From positions 186,001 to 250,000 of the forward strand of contig JAFDXN010000031.1 in assembly GCA_018267915.1 (NCBI GenBank): a stretch of 64,000 nt of DNA. Reading direction: 5' to 3'. Below are positions 9,515 through 18,666 of this stretch, in pieces. Position 1 is the first letter of the stretch; the number at the start of each line of letters is the position of its first letter. Below the pieces are notes generated by a model that did not search any database, had not been told where the DNA came from, and saw only the letters and a list, made by a program, of their open reading frames with translations. A program made the translations under genes and the position numbers. The DNA comes from Bacteroidota bacterium (lineage in GTDB: Bacteria; Bacteroidota; Bacteroidia; Chitinophagales; Chitinophagaceae).

Positions 9515-10561
9515 TTATTGATATTGAATGTAAATAGGGCTTGGGTAGAGTTTCAGTATTTCGTCCTGCCGCATGAGGCGGTGAGGCGGCGTCTTCTTAT
9601 CGTTGTCATAAAACAGCTTGAAGCCGGCGAACTGGACAGGCTCTTTCCTGATGGCGAGGTCGTAGCTGCTCACTTTCTTAGCAGGGAAGCCGAAGCCATC
9701 CATATTGACAACGATCTGCACTTCGGGACAGGTGCTGATGTTGCGATAGTTGGTAAGCATGCCTTTGGTGAAGCGGTGCACGATCAATATCTTGGGCGGC
9801 AAGTGATGCTGACGTACCAGTGCTGCGAGGTGGCTTACTGTAAAGTTGACATCGGCAGCATCCATGGTGCCGATCTTAGAACAAGGGATCGAGCCATCTT
9901 TCATGGAGAACTCAGGATCGATAGCGAGGTGTACATTGGGCATTAGCAGGAATGAGTCAAGTCGCGGGATCTCTTCCTGCACCGTGCTGTGCCCCACCTG
10001 CACATCGAGAAAGGCAATGCCATTAATGCTATTTGCCAGGTCGATGGCCTTCGATATCTCGGTGAAAGGCATACGCAAACGATACCCATGATCTTTACCG
10101 GGACTGCGCTGCGCGGTGACGGCGATATAGTGTATGGCCGGCAACACAGGAATACTTGTATCGGCCTCATGCCATTTGGCGGCTTCCGATTTTAGCTGTG
10201 CGAGCATCTGCTGTGGCGGCAGCGCTCCCAAAATGCCCATGCCGGAAGAGTAGAAGTTGCCATAGTAGGCCACGATCCTATGATAAGGTAAAATAGCGCC
10301 GGGCAGGGGATAAGCGGTCTTTGCCGGCCAGCCGCCTTTGGCCGTGTCGTGAACCAGGTGGCGCAGCAGTGCATTGTACGACACCGTGTCGAGCCTTGCC
10401 GAGACGGGCTGTGATGGTTTTGTAACTCCCTGTGTTGTGTTGCTGCTGAGTTGGAGTTTTTGTTGCTCTGCCTTCTTCCTGCCTTCCGACATGCTACAGG
10501 AGCTTAGGAGGCAGCAGGCAAGTAACGCAATCAAAATGGTATGCTGGTGTGTCCGGTTCAT
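9515..10561 (-). CDS. Lipoprotein, TIM-barrel glycosidase-like, unknown specificity
   Basis: A 348-residue lipoprotein: the signal MNRTHQHTILIALLACC ends in lipobox LSSC. The body has alternating helix and strand blocks. Motif-like elements include IVAYYGNFYSSGMGILG, AIHYIAVTA, GIAFLDVQVGHS, LAIDPEFSMKDG, ILIVHRFT and VQIVVNMDGFG. The LAIDPEFS strand with adjacent acidic residues and the strand-end pattern suggest a TIM-barrel hydrolase or deacetylase-like fold acting on an envelope polysaccharide, but no family is recognised with confidence. Its ATG overlaps the stop of the polysaccharide deacetylase upstream by 4 bases, so the two proteins are translated together and probably act on the same substrate. 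Confidence 0.7.
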   Translation of the reverse strand: MNRTHQHTILIALLACCLLSSCSMSEGRKKAEQQKLQLSSNTTQGVTKPSQPVSARLDTVSYNALLRHLVHDTAKGGWPAKTAYPLPGAILPYHRIVAYYGNFYSSGMGILGALPPQQMLAQLKSEAAKWHEADTSIPVLPAIHYIAVTAQRSPGKDHGYRLRMPFTEISKAIDLANSINGIAFLDVQVGHSTVQEEIPRLDSFLLMPNVHLAIDPEFSMKDGSIPCSKIGTMDAADVNFTVSHLAALVRQHHLPPKILIVHRFTKGMLTNYRNISTCPEVQIVVNMDGFGFPAKKVSSYDLAIRKEPVQFAGFKLFYDNDKKTPPHRLMRQDEILKLYPSPIYIQYQ

Positions 10562-11325
10562 TTGGTTGGGGTTGTGTAATTTTTTAATCGTTTCAATAGT
10601 GCAGGCGCGTCCCAGTGGCCGTCGACCAGTATGCGTTTTATAGTGAACATGGGTGCAGCTTCATCGGTCTTGCCCCAGAGTTGGAATGCTGATGCATAGC
10701 CCATGCGCTGCAGTTGCTTCACTGCTTCAACATTCCATGTGCCGTCGGGATAGGCGAAGAGGGTAACGGGTTTGCCTGTTATCTCTTCGAGAAGTTTTTT
10801 CGGCTTCTGAAACTGTGTTTCGTAGTCCTGCGCTGAGTGATATTTTGTGACCTGTATGTGGTTCCACGTATGGCAACCGATCTCGTGGCCTTTAGTTATT
10901 AAGCTTTTTATCTGAGCGCGGTCCATGAAATTTTTATGCCCAATAGTAACCGTCATGATGAAAAAGAGCGCCTTAATGTTATAGCGGTCGAGTACGGGGA
11001 GGGCGCTTGTGTATTGTGATTCAGGGCCATCGTCGAAGGTGATGATGACGGGGTTAGGGGGTAACGGTTTGTTGTACACCACCTGGTCAGGCAGGATGGG
11101 ATGGTAGCCATTGTCGTGCAGGGCTTTTATTTGCTGCGTAAAAGTCTCAACAGGGATGATATAGGTGCGTGCAAATTTTGAGTCCGTGCTTTTCCAATCC
11201 CTGACCTGGTGGTAGCACAAGACGGGAATGTTTTTCACCAGCGCATTAGTATTCGCTTTTTCCTGCGCGGGCGCAGGTAAAGAGAGCAAAATACCGACCG
11301 CTACGAGCCAAAAACTATTCTTCAT
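10558..11325 (-). CDS. Secreted polysaccharide deacetylase (NodB fold)
   Basis: A 255-residue exported enzyme. The start at 11325 opens on MKNSFWLVAVGILLSLPAPAQ, a good signal peptide; a longer frame from 11343 would put six residues before it. The carbohydrate esterase 4 motifs are present: motif 1 ITFDDGPESQYTSALPVL with the catalytic and metal-binding DD pair, motif 2 HEIGCHTWNH with two metal-ligand histidines, and a later FAYPDGTWN block equivalent to motif 3. These enzymes remove N- or O-acetyl groups from sugars such as chitin, peptidoglycan or poly-N-acetylglucosamine. The gene overlaps the next lipoprotein by 4 bases. Confidence 0.9.
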   Translation of the reverse strand: MKNSFWLVAVGILLSLPAPAQEKANTNALVKNIPVLCYHQVRDWKSTDSKFARTYIIPVETFTQQIKALHDNGYHPILPDQVVYNKPLPPNPVIITFDDGPESQYTSALPVLDRYNIKALFFIMTVTIGHKNFMDRAQIKSLITKGHEIGCHTWNHIQVTKYHSAQDYETQFQKPKKLLEEITGKPVTLFAYPDGTWNVEAVKQLQRMGYASAFQLWGKTDEAAPMFTIKRILVDGHWDAPALLKRLKNYTTPTK

Positions 11326-11370
11326 ACCTACGATTTGGAGCAAACAAAGAGCATACCATCAAAAGTTATC

Positions 11371-11673
11371 TTATTCGAAAGCGGCCACTGCACCGGGCAG
11401 GCAGGTAACCACGCCTTTGATGCCTGATACGGTGAGGGTCATCAGTATCGCATCTACCACCTCGGCTTTTGTTGCACCTAACTTTTTGGCCATGGGTACG
11501 TGAAAGCTCAGGGCCGTTTCGTCGCCTTGGGCAGCCTTCATCGCTATGTAGATGAGCTGCTTGGTCTTTTCATCGAGACCGGGGGATGCTACCAGGGATT
11601 GAATCAAATTATCGAAGGCCCTTGCTACCCCGGGCGCTACTGTTTGGAATACTTCCATTGGGTTGCTGTTCAT
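11371..11673 (-). CDS. Carboxymuconolactone decarboxylase-family protein
   Basis: A 100-residue all-helical protein of the AhpD/CMD family, recognised from the central helix pair (KTKQLIYIAMKAAQGDETALSFHVPMAKKLGATKAEVVDAI). The usual redox pair CxxC of AhpD, or CxxH, is replaced here by SFH, so a disulfide-based peroxidase role is unlikely. The lack of a signal peptide places it in the cytoplasm. It is 45 bases upstream of the deacetylase on the same strand but shows no functional tie. Function is unknown. Confidence 0.75.
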   Translation of the reverse strand: MNSNPMEVFQTVAPGVARAFDNLIQSLVASPGLDEKTKQLIYIAMKAAQGDETALSFHVPMAKKLGATKAEVVDAILMTLTVSGIKGVVTCLPGAVAAFE

Positions 11674-11815
11674 CTGTGCAGATTTTATGCTGCAAGGTGG
11701 GGATAAGAGCTATAACTAATACTGACAGTGGTTGTTCGAGGTAATGATGCTCATCATCACCCGACAGGGTATAAAAGAACGAGATAAGCTTGTACAGACG
11801 CACCCAATTAATGCA

Positions 11816-11823
11816 TAAATTTG
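11816..11823 (+). promoter_or_regulatory. -7 element right before the UbiD-family gene
   Basis: TAAATTTG matches TAnnTTTG and ends 5 bases before the ATG at 11829. A start of transcription about 7 bases further on would give a nearly leaderless mRNA. No exact TTTG at the -33 position is seen. Confidence 0.4.
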
Positions 11824-11828
11824 CGGCC

Positions 11829-13739
11829 ATGGCATATAGGTCGCTAAATGAGTTTATTAATGCATTGGATAAGGCGGGAGAACTGGTGCGTATCAGCACC
11901 TTCGTGGACCCGGTGCTTGAGATAGCGGAGATAACGGATAGGGTGTCGAAGACGCCAGATCGCAATAAAGCTCTACTATTTGAGAAGACAGGGACGGACT
12001 TTCCGCTGCTGATCAATGGTATGGGCAGTGAGAAACGTATGTGCATGGCGCTGGGTGTGGATAGCCTGGACGATGTGGCGAGGGATATTGCGGACCTGTT
12101 TAAAAAGCTGGCAGGGCCTAAGCACGGGCTGCTGGAGAAACTCGCAATGCTGCCACAGCTGAACAAGTTTGCCTCGTGGATGCCCAAAGTGGTGAGCGGG
12201 CGCGGAGCCTGCCAGCAGGTGGTGATGGAAAAGCCTGACCTGGGCAAGCTGCCGATACTACAGTGCTGGCCGAAGGATGGGGGCAGATTTTTGACACTGC
12301 CGGCCATACATACTAAAGATCCCAATAACGGCATACGAAATATCGGGATGTACCGCATGCAGGTATTTACACCGACAATGACGGCGATGCACTGGCATAA
12401 GCACAAGGTATCGGCCAGGCATTTTAATGAATATAAGAAGCTGGGTAAGCGCATGCCGGTAGCTGTGGCGCTGGGCGGCGACCCGGTGTACACCTATGCA
12501 GCTACAGCACCGCTACCGGAGAACGTGGATGAATACATGTTAGCCGGTTTCCTGCGCAAGAAGCGCGTGGAGCTGGTGAAATGCCTGACACAGCCTGAAC
12601 TTGAAGTGCCTGCGGATGCAGACTTTATAATAGAGGGTTACGTGGAACCGAACGAGGAGCTGATATGGGAAGGGCCTTTCGGCGACCATACAGGCTACTA
12701 TTCACTGCCTGACTGGTATCCGCGTTTTCATGTAACGGCGATAACACACAGGCAAGATGCTGTCTATCCTGCAACGATCGTGGGCATACCGCCGCAGGAA
12801 GATGCGTGGTTGGGCAAGGCTACCGAGCGGATATTCCTGGCGCCAATAAAAATGACCATGGTACCGGAGATACAGGATATGAATATGCCTGTAGAAGGGG
12901 TGTTCCATAACCTGGTGATCACGAGCATTAATAAAGAATATGCGGGACAAGGGCAGAAAGTAATGAACGCAATGTGGGGGGCAGGGCAGATGATGTTCAA
13001 CAAAATACTGGTGCTGACCGACGGCAAGCAAAAGCTGGACGATTACAAGACATTGGCTAAATATGTATTTGAAAACCTGGACCCAGCAACCGACATTTAC
13101 TTCAGCCAGGGGCCGATGGATGTGCTGGATCATAGCTGTTCGAAGTTGGGCTTTGGAGGCAAAATGTGTATAGATGGCACTCATAAATGGGAGGAGGAGA
13201 TCAGCAGTCCGAGGAGGCTGTTCAGGTTTTCGGAACAGTTTTCGGTGCCGAAGCTTAAGGCTTCCTTCCCAGAGCTGGCTGGTATAAATGACATCGCAGC
13301 CAGAGAGTGGGGCATACCGGTCTTGTTCATGGCTATTAACAAGAATAGGCCGGGGCATGTAAAAGCGCTACACGAGACCTTATGCCAATTGCCTGAAATG
13401 CAGGGCATTAAGATGGTATTATATGTTGAGCAAACCGTGAACACGGACGATATCGCTGATGTGCTATGGCGTCTCTGCAATAACCTGGACCCTCGCCGCG
13501 ACCATATGTATGGCGGCCCGGAAAGCAACATACTAGGCCTGGACGGGACGCGGAAGACCAAGGCCCTGGACGGGTTTGAGCGACCCTGGCCGAATGTGAT
13601 AGCCGCGGACGAACGCACCATTAGCTCAGTGGACAAAAAATGGGAGTTGCTGGGCCTTGGAGATATAATAATTTCTCCATCTTTAAAGTATATGACCCAA
13701 CTATATGGGCATGAAGCACATGTCTTAGATAGTGAATAG
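11829..13739 (+). CDS. UbiD-family decarboxylase
   Basis: A 636-residue UbiD-family enzyme. UbiD proteins use prenylated FMN to remove carboxyl groups from aromatic or unsaturated acids, in quinone synthesis and related pathways. The start at 11829 (MAYRSLNEFINALDKAGEL) matches the family N-terminus; a longer frame from 11790 lacks support. Diagnostic segments seen are GIRNIGMYRMQVF, EGPFGDHTGYYS and PATIVGIPPQEDAWLGKATERIF. No ubiX-type flavin prenyltransferase is encoded in this window. Many Bacteroidota use such an enzyme in menaquinone synthesis, but the substrate is not shown by sequence. A -7 promoter element sits immediately upstream. Confidence 0.9.
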   Translation: MAYRSLNEFINALDKAGELVRISTFVDPVLEIAEITDRVSKTPDRNKALLFEKTGTDFPLLINGMGSEKRMCMALGVDSLDDVARDIADLFKKLAGPKHGLLEKLAMLPQLNKFASWMPKVVSGRGACQQVVMEKPDLGKLPILQCWPKDGGRFLTLPAIHTKDPNNGIRNIGMYRMQVFTPTMTAMHWHKHKVSARHFNEYKKLGKRMPVAVALGGDPVYTYAATAPLPENVDEYMLAGFLRKKRVELVKCLTQPELEVPADADFIIEGYVEPNEELIWEGPFGDHTGYYSLPDWYPRFHVTAITHRQDAVYPATIVGIPPQEDAWLGKATERIFLAPIKMTMVPEIQDMNMPVEGVFHNLVITSINKEYAGQGQKVMNAMWGAGQMMFNKILVLTDGKQKLDDYKTLAKYVFENLDPATDIYFSQGPMDVLDHSCSKLGFGGKMCIDGTHKWEEEISSPRRLFRFSEQFSVPKLKASFPELAGINDIAAREWGIPVLFMAINKNRPGHVKALHETLCQLPEMQGIKMVLYVEQTVNTDDIADVLWRLCNNLDPRRDHMYGGPESNILGLDGTRKTKALDGFERPWPNVIAADERTISSVDKKWELLGLGDIIISPSLKYMTQLYGHEAHVLDSE

Positions 13740-13784
13740 TGGGTTTTTTCACTAATTTTATTAACTTTATAAAAAAGTAACATA

Positions 13785-14225
13785 ATGAAACGTTTTGTAT
13801 TATCCTGCTGCATACTCGCCGCTACAAGCACTATGGTATTTGCGCAGGCCGGGAAAAAAGCGACAACAAGTAATAAAAGCACCACAGCGGTGAAGATGGG
13901 TACCAGCAACAATGCCGGCACCCAGATCTCCCCTGCGCTTAGTTTCACATATAAAGTGAATGACTTTGAGACAGGCGTTTTGCGTGGCAATGATCAAATG
14001 GTCAAAGACCGTTTTGAGGAATTGAAAATGATCATGACCAAAGACCTGCAGAGTCTGAAGCCCAAAATAGTGAATGCACCGAATGAGGCTGAGAAAACAA
14101 AGTGGACCAACATATTGATGACGAAACAAAATATCTATTCGGCCATCATTAATGCAGCGTCGGATATGAAGGGCAATGGCCAGACTATGATCAGGAAGTA
14201 TAGGGAGTACCAGACTACATTGTAG
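13785..14225 (+). CDS. Small secreted protein, unknown
   Basis: A 146-residue exported protein: signal peptide MKRFVLSCCILAATSTMVFAQ, then a Lys/Thr/Ser-rich linker, then a helical charged C-terminal region (residues 65-146) with heptad-like leucine/methionine spacing. No cysteine follows the signal. It stands alone, 45 bases after the decarboxylase and with its own terminator. No family is recognised. Confidence 0.65.
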   Translation: MKRFVLSCCILAATSTMVFAQAGKKATTSNKSTTAVKMGTSNNAGTQISPALSFTYKVNDFETGVLRGNDQMVKDRFEELKMIMTKDLQSLKPKIVNAPNEAEKTKWTNILMTKQNIYSAIINAASDMKGNGQTMIRKYREYQTTL

Positions 14226-14248
14226 AACGGTATCAATATCATACTAAG

Positions 14249-14282
14249 AGGCTATAAGTGTAAGAGATTATGCTTATAGCCT
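14249..14282 (+). terminator. Intrinsic terminator
   Basis: A 10-bp perfect stem (AGGCTATAAG at 14249-14258 with CTTATAGCCT at 14273-14282), a 14-base loop and a following TTTTACTTT stretch. Confidence 0.65.
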
Positions 14283-14406
14283 TTTACTTTAAGAAAAAGA
14301 CAATTGCCCGGAACGCAGGTAGATTGTGCGTGTTTTATACTATTTTCACGGTGCAAAAACTGAAAGGCACCCGTGGTGCTCAAACAGATAAGCTAAAACG
14401 TATATT

Positions 14407-15411
14407 GTGAAAGCAATTATTCCCGTAGCCGGAGCCGGTACCAAATTACGACCGCTTACTTACACCCAGCCTAAAGCCCTGATACCAATAGCGGGAAAGA
14501 CCATACTCAGCGTTATTATAGATCAACTGCGTGATGCCGGCGTTACCGACTTCGTGTTCGTGATCGGTTACCTGGGCGAGAAGATCCAGCGTTATATAGC
14601 TAAAACATACCCCGACCTTTCTTATTCCCTCGTAACACAGGCCGACCGCAAGGGTACGGGGCATGCTATATGGCTGACCAAAGAGTCGGTGAAAGACGAT
14701 GAAGTGCTGATAGTGCTTGGCGATACCATCTGTGATTATAATGTAAAGGAGATACTTAGCAGCGAGATATCGCAGATAGGAGTGCGGAAAGTGGACGACC
14801 CACGCGGCTTCGGTGTAGCGGAGCTAAACGATCAGGACCGTGTATTGCGCGTGGTGGAGAAGCCGATAATACCGAAGTCGAACATGGCGATGGTGGGGGT
14901 ATACTATATTAAGGAGACCAACGAACTTTTCCAGGCGCTGGAGAAACATATGGCGAGCAGCACAGCCGGAGAGGAGGGTGAATATCACCTGACCAATGCG
15001 CTGGAGCACATGCTGGAGCAAGGCACGCGGTTCCAGGCATTCAGGGTGAATAACTGGTTTGACTGCGGCAAGAAGGAGACACTGCTCTCTACGAACGCCA
15101 TCCTGCTTAAACAAATGTCGGAGGCAAAGGGTGTGCAAGAACAAAGCCACACGTATGATACCAGCGTGATCATACCTCCGGTAAGTATAGCTGAAGGTTG
15201 CCGCATATCGCATTCCATTATAGGACCAAACGTTACCATTGGTGAGCATACTACGATAGAATCCTCGATCATTAAGGATTCGATCATCGGTTCTTACGCG
15301 GAACTGGTGGAGGTGGTGCTGCACTCGTCGATCATCGGCAGCGACGCTTTTGTGCGGGGGTTAAGCCAAAGCCTGAACATAGGCGACAATACCGAGATAG
15401 ACCTGGGTTAG
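14407..15411 (+). CDS. Sugar-phosphate nucleotidyltransferase with beta-helix tail
   Basis: A 334-residue NDP-sugar pyrophosphorylase that starts with GTG. The activation motif GAGTKLRPLTYTQPKALIPI near the N-terminus contains the pyrophosphate-binding and sugar-binding Lys, and KPLIPK-type segments follow. The last 70 residues are hexapeptide repeats (ISHSIIGPNVTIGEHTTIES) forming a left-handed beta-helix, as in glucose-1-phosphate thymidylyltransferase RmlA relatives and mannose-1-phosphate guanylyltransferases. The exact sugar and nucleotide cannot be told apart by eye. It could supply precursors for the surface polysaccharide genes 3-7 kb downstream. Confidence 0.85.
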   Translation: MKAIIPVAGAGTKLRPLTYTQPKALIPIAGKTILSVIIDQLRDAGVTDFVFVIGYLGEKIQRYIAKTYPDLSYSLVTQADRKGTGHAIWLTKESVKDDEVLIVLGDTICDYNVKEILSSEISQIGVRKVDDPRGFGVAELNDQDRVLRVVEKPIIPKSNMAMVGVYYIKETNELFQALEKHMASSTAGEEGEYHLTNALEHMLEQGTRFQAFRVNNWFDCGKKETLLSTNAILLKQMSEAKGVQEQSHTYDTSVIIPPVSIAEGCRISHSIIGPNVTIGEHTTIESSIIKDSIIGSYAELVEVVLHSSIIGSDAFVRGLSQSLNIGDNTEIDLG

Positions 15412-15486
15412 CAGTTATTGCGCCTTGTAGAAAAAGTCGTAAGCTTTTTCGATAAAGCCGCTGCCAAACATCCAGCATAGATTTTT

Positions 15487-15738
15487 TCAATTGATTTGGT
15501 CCATTGGGGGGCCAGAAACTCTGTTGTCTATTGCAGGTTGAGTAATTTCTTCATTAAAGTAGTACCAGAATTTCCAGTCCGTATGCGCATTTTTCATCAG
15601 GCCTGCCGTTATTAGCGTCCATATGAAGCTGTCTCCTATGTCAACAACGAATGAAGCACCATATACAGTCCAGTGTATGCCAAGCAATATACAGAGGACT
15701 AGTAAAAAATACAGTCTCAAGACGGGGTAGGAGGGCAA
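15487..15738 (-). CDS. Small membrane protein or displaced C-terminus of its neighbour
   Basis: An 83-residue frame beginning with TTG at 15738, two bases after the stop of the upstream membrane protein. It has one clear membrane helix (LYFLLVLCILLGIHWTVYGASFVV) and a polar C-terminus ending PPMDQIN. The open frame actually extends upstream to 15828 inside the 463-residue gene. After its TGA at 15487-15489 the same frame continues open to a TAA at 15415-15417, giving KNLCWMFGSGFIEKAYDFFYKAQ, which also looks like protein. Two readings are possible: a translationally coupled small gene, or a longer membrane protein damaged by a frameshift and then a nonsense codon. I cannot decide from sequence. 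Confidence 0.4.
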   Translation of the reverse strand: MPSYPVLRLYFLLVLCILLGIHWTVYGASFVVDIGDSFIWTLITAGLMKNAHTDWKFWYYFNEEITQPAIDNRVSGPPMDQIN

Positions 15739-15740
15739 AT

Positions 15741-17132
15741 TCAGGGCTGCAATACAGAGTATGTTGAGGTTGAGTCCTCCATGATAAAATACCGTTTGTT
15801 GAGTTCTGAATAGGGGTGAGATTCCCAAGGGCCCAGGAATATTTTTTTGTTGTCTGACCTTCCTTTAAATTGTTGTGCGTCATCGGTAATAAGCAATGAC
15901 GCAGTTTTATGTTTCTCGACAGTAGAGAGTAGCCAAAATTCATATGGAGTAGCCCAGTTCATTATCAGAATCTCCCGGGGTGTTTGACGTGCGTCCACAA
16001 CAAGTTTTTTGTCAGCATGTTGTTCCAGGAATGACCGCTCCCAATTAAGCCTAGCGATGTAGATCTTGCTGGCTAGTTTGATATTGAGTAAGCATGTGGC
16101 GATGAATACCACTAAGACAATATTGGCCAATCTTCGAGCCTGAAGCTGTGGCATTACATCGTAGACAAAAGGCAGTCCGATAAATAAAGCGATGGGTAGG
16201 TACATATTTTCCATATAGGCCAGCGAAGTTTCGCTGCCGGGGTATGCGGCATTGATAATAGTAATATAAACAGCACATGTGGTCACCAACAACACGAGCT
16301 TGAGCCAGCGCTTTAAAAAGATATAAGTGGCCGCGCCTGAAATGAACAGCAGCGGTATCCACAAATATTTGTGGGTGCAATTATAGAGGAAGACCTTGTT
16401 TGAATAAAGGTGCAGATAGTCTGCGGTATAAATATGCTTCCAATTTTGCATGGCAGCGGTTTCGTACTCGGTCTTGAAATAATAGTGTTTGATCAATAGC
16501 ATTATCGCATATGATATTCCGAAAACCGAGAGTGATATTTTTTGCCGTTTCGTTGTGTCGCTCAAAAACAAAAATGCCAAAAGATAAAAAACGGGAAAAA
16601 TAAGCAGTGGGTGCGATAGTGCAATAACGAATATGCCTGCCAGCAATAGCGGGATGGAAATAAAAGTAAAGAGTTTGCGGGAAGGTAATCTCAGCGTAAT
16701 GGCAACAAGCAAAAACAAAAAGATCAGGGCCTGGGGTAATTCAGACTGTATCCAAAAGAAGGTGTGCGCGACAAAAAGAATATTGCAGAGCAGCAGAGTA
16801 ATAGACAGCCGATATTCTTTGATCCAAAAGCCGCATAACAAATAGCAAGCGAAGTAGTAAACGATGAAGCCCGAAGAATAAAAATGAAGTACCGTGGCTA
16901 GTGAAAAATGGAGCCGCAGTGCGAGCAAGGGAAAGACTTGAGAGAAATAAGCGACGTACCTAAAATTTTGAATAGCAAAACCATTAGTTTTTATAATAAA
17001 AAACATATGATAGGCTATATCTGTGAAAATAGTACGTTCCTTATAATAGACTATCGAAAACACGAAGAGCAGCAAATAAGCGATCAGCCCAATGATGAAG
17101 CTTTTTTTGTATGCCTGCGTTTTATCTGTCAC
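15741..17132 (-). CDS. Polytopic membrane protein, glycosyltransferase-like (GT-C-type layout)
   Basis: A 463-residue integral membrane protein with about ten hydrophobic segments spread over residues 10-360 and a soluble C-terminal part (residues 360-463) rich in charged and aromatic residues. The layout of multiple helices with small loops, then an extracytoplasmic tail, is like GT-C glycosyltransferases and other proteins of surface polysaccharide synthesis. No catalytic signature such as an early Asp-Asp or Glu pair is convincing. It faces the release-factor gene across a 378-base gap. The ending of the gene is discussed with its small downstream frame. Confidence 0.6.
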   Translation of the reverse strand: MTDKTQAYKKSFIIGLIAYLLLFVFSIVYYKERTIFTDIAYHMFFIIKTNGFAIQNFRYVAYFSQVFPLLALRLHFSLATVLHFYSSGFIVYYFACYLLCGFWIKEYRLSITLLLCNILFVAHTFFWIQSELPQALIFLFLLVAITLRLPSRKLFTFISIPLLLAGIFVIALSHPLLIFPVFYLLAFLFLSDTTKRQKISLSVFGISYAIMLLIKHYYFKTEYETAAMQNWKHIYTADYLHLYSNKVFLYNCTHKYLWIPLLFISGAATYIFLKRWLKLVLLVTTCAVYITIINAAYPGSETSLAYMENMYLPIALFIGLPFVYDVMPQLQARRLANIVLVVFIATCLLNIKLASKIYIARLNWERSFLEQHADKKLVVDARQTPREILIMNWATPYEFWLLSTVEKHKTASLLITDDAQQFKGRSDNKKIFLGPWESHPYSELNKRYFIMEDSTSTYSVLQP

Positions 17133-17510
17133 TGCCGGAGTTGGATAAGGGTCTTTTGTGAGAACCCGCCATACTGTTTTTACTGAGGTAATATACGTAA
17201 TAATAAATAGATAGGGTATGGTATAGGGTCCTTCGGTTTATTTTTATGAGGCCCCAAAGGGCAATATGCTTAAGCGCCCGCTTCGCTGTGCATTGGTGAT
17301 CACAATGTAGCAGCGCTGCGAACGGGAAACTATAAGTGCTCAGGATCTTTTCAATAAAAGTAGCACGCAGACACAGGTAATGAACGGATTCATCCCATTG
17401 AACAAACTCATTGGGCAGTCAAATTATTTTTAAGTCCAATATTACAGAAACATTAAAGGATAGCCGTTATCCATCCGAATATCAGTAACTTCGCACACCT
17501 AATTAAATAA
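17133..17510. other. Geneless gap between the membrane protein and prfA
   Basis: Divergent starts flank this stretch. I see no open frame and no repeat shared with other parts of the window. It contains a short palindrome GTGATCAC at 17296-17303 and a TAACTTCG element at about 17486, a one-mismatch -7 element close to the prfA start. Confidence 0.3.
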
Positions 17511-18596
17511 ATGAGTTCCATTATTGATAAGTTGGAAGCGATCAAGGCGCGGTTCGATGACCTTGGCATTGCGCTTACCAATCCTGAGATAGTAAGTGAT
17601 AACAAGCGATTTTCTCAAACCAGCAAGGAGTACCGTAAGCTGGAAAAGATCGTTGATGCTTATAAACGATATCGGTCTTGCCTGGACAGTATTGAATTTG
17701 CCCGGGAAGTATTGAGTAATGAAAGTGATGCAGACCTGCGTGACATGGCCAAGGAAGACCTGGACAAGCAGGAGGAGGAAAAAGTGAAGCTGGAAGAAGA
17801 GGTGCGTCAATTACTGATACCTAAAGACCCGCAGGATGAAAAGAATGCCATACTTGAGGTGCGTGCGGGGACAGGTGGTGACGAGGCCAGCCTTTTTGCC
17901 GGTGAGCTGGTACGTATGTATATGCGTTATGCAGAAAGGAGAGGCTGGAAGGTATCGCTGCTAAGTGAAACCGAGGGCACAGTAGGAGGCTATAAGGAAG
18001 CGCAGCTGGAAGTGCAGGGAGAGGATGTGTATGGGACATTAAAGTTTGAAAGTGGGGTGCACCGCGTGCAGCGCGTACCAGCCACGGAAGCCAGTGGCCG
18101 TGTGCACACCTCGGCAGCTACTGTAGCGGTGATGCCTGAAGCAGAAGAAATAGACTTTGAGCTAAAGGAAAGTGATCTGAAGATGGAGACCGCACGAAGC
18201 GGTGGTGCCGGTGGACAGAACGTGAACAAGGTAGAGACAAAGGTAATACTTACACACGTGCCTACAGGCACTGTGATAACCTGCCAAACGGAAAGAACGC
18301 AGCTAGGGAACCGTGAAAAGGCTACTGAAATGATGCGTACTAAACTATACGAAGAGCAGGTGCGTAAGCAGGAGGACGAGATCTCGAGGAGGAGAAAGAG
18401 CCTGGTGAGTACGGGAGACCGGTCGGCGAAGATACGCACCTACAATTTTCCACAGGGCAGGGTGACCGACCACCGCATTAACATGACCATTTACTCGCTG
18501 GATGCGTTCATGAATGGCGAGATACAGGAGATGCTGGACGCACTGCAATTTGCAGAGAACGCCGAGAAGATGCAGGCTGGTGAAACAGTGATTTAG
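17511..18596 (+). CDS. prfA: Peptide chain release factor 1
   Basis: A 361-residue class I release factor that ends translation at UAG and UAA. The peptidyl-hydrolysis motif GGQ is at residues 234-236, within [14 protein letters not shown]. The stop-codon recognition loop contains PAT at 190-192, the RF1-type tripeptide (RF2 has SPF), so this is RF1 and not RF2. Length matches the family. It is the first gene on the plus strand after a 378-base gap and is followed at 70 bases by the Wzz-like gene. Confidence 0.95.
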   Translation: MSSIIDKLEAIKARFDDLGIALTNPEIVSDNKRFSQTSKEYRKLEKIVDAYKRYRSCLDSIEFAREVLSNESDADLRDMAKEDLDKQEEEKVKLEEEVRQLLIPKDPQDEKNAILEVRAGTGGDEASLFAGELVRMYMRYAERRGWKVSLLSETEGTVGGYKEAQLEVQGEDVYGTLKFESGVHRVQRVPATEASGRVHTSAATVAVMPEAEEIDFELKESDLKMETARSGGAGGQNVNKVETKVILTHVPTGTVITCQTERTQLGNREKATEMMRTKLYEEQVRKQEDEISRRRKSLVSTGDRSAKIRTYNFPQGRVTDHRINMTIYSLDAFMNGEIQEMLDALQFAENAEKMQAGETVI

Positions 18597-18666
18597 GTAT
18601 CGGGATTAGTAAATTGCGCAGTAAATAAGTAAGTTTAGAAATATTTTTTAACCCCAGAACAATAAC

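Noticed and set aside
12702..13358. A 218-residue frame opposite the UbiD-family gene
   Set aside because: It is a shadow of the conserved gene, without start context or recognisable motifs.
17296..17303. GTGATCAC palindrome as a regulator (CRP-like) site
   Set aside because: An 8-base palindrome in a 378-base gap is expected by chance and the flanks do not match a full CRP site.
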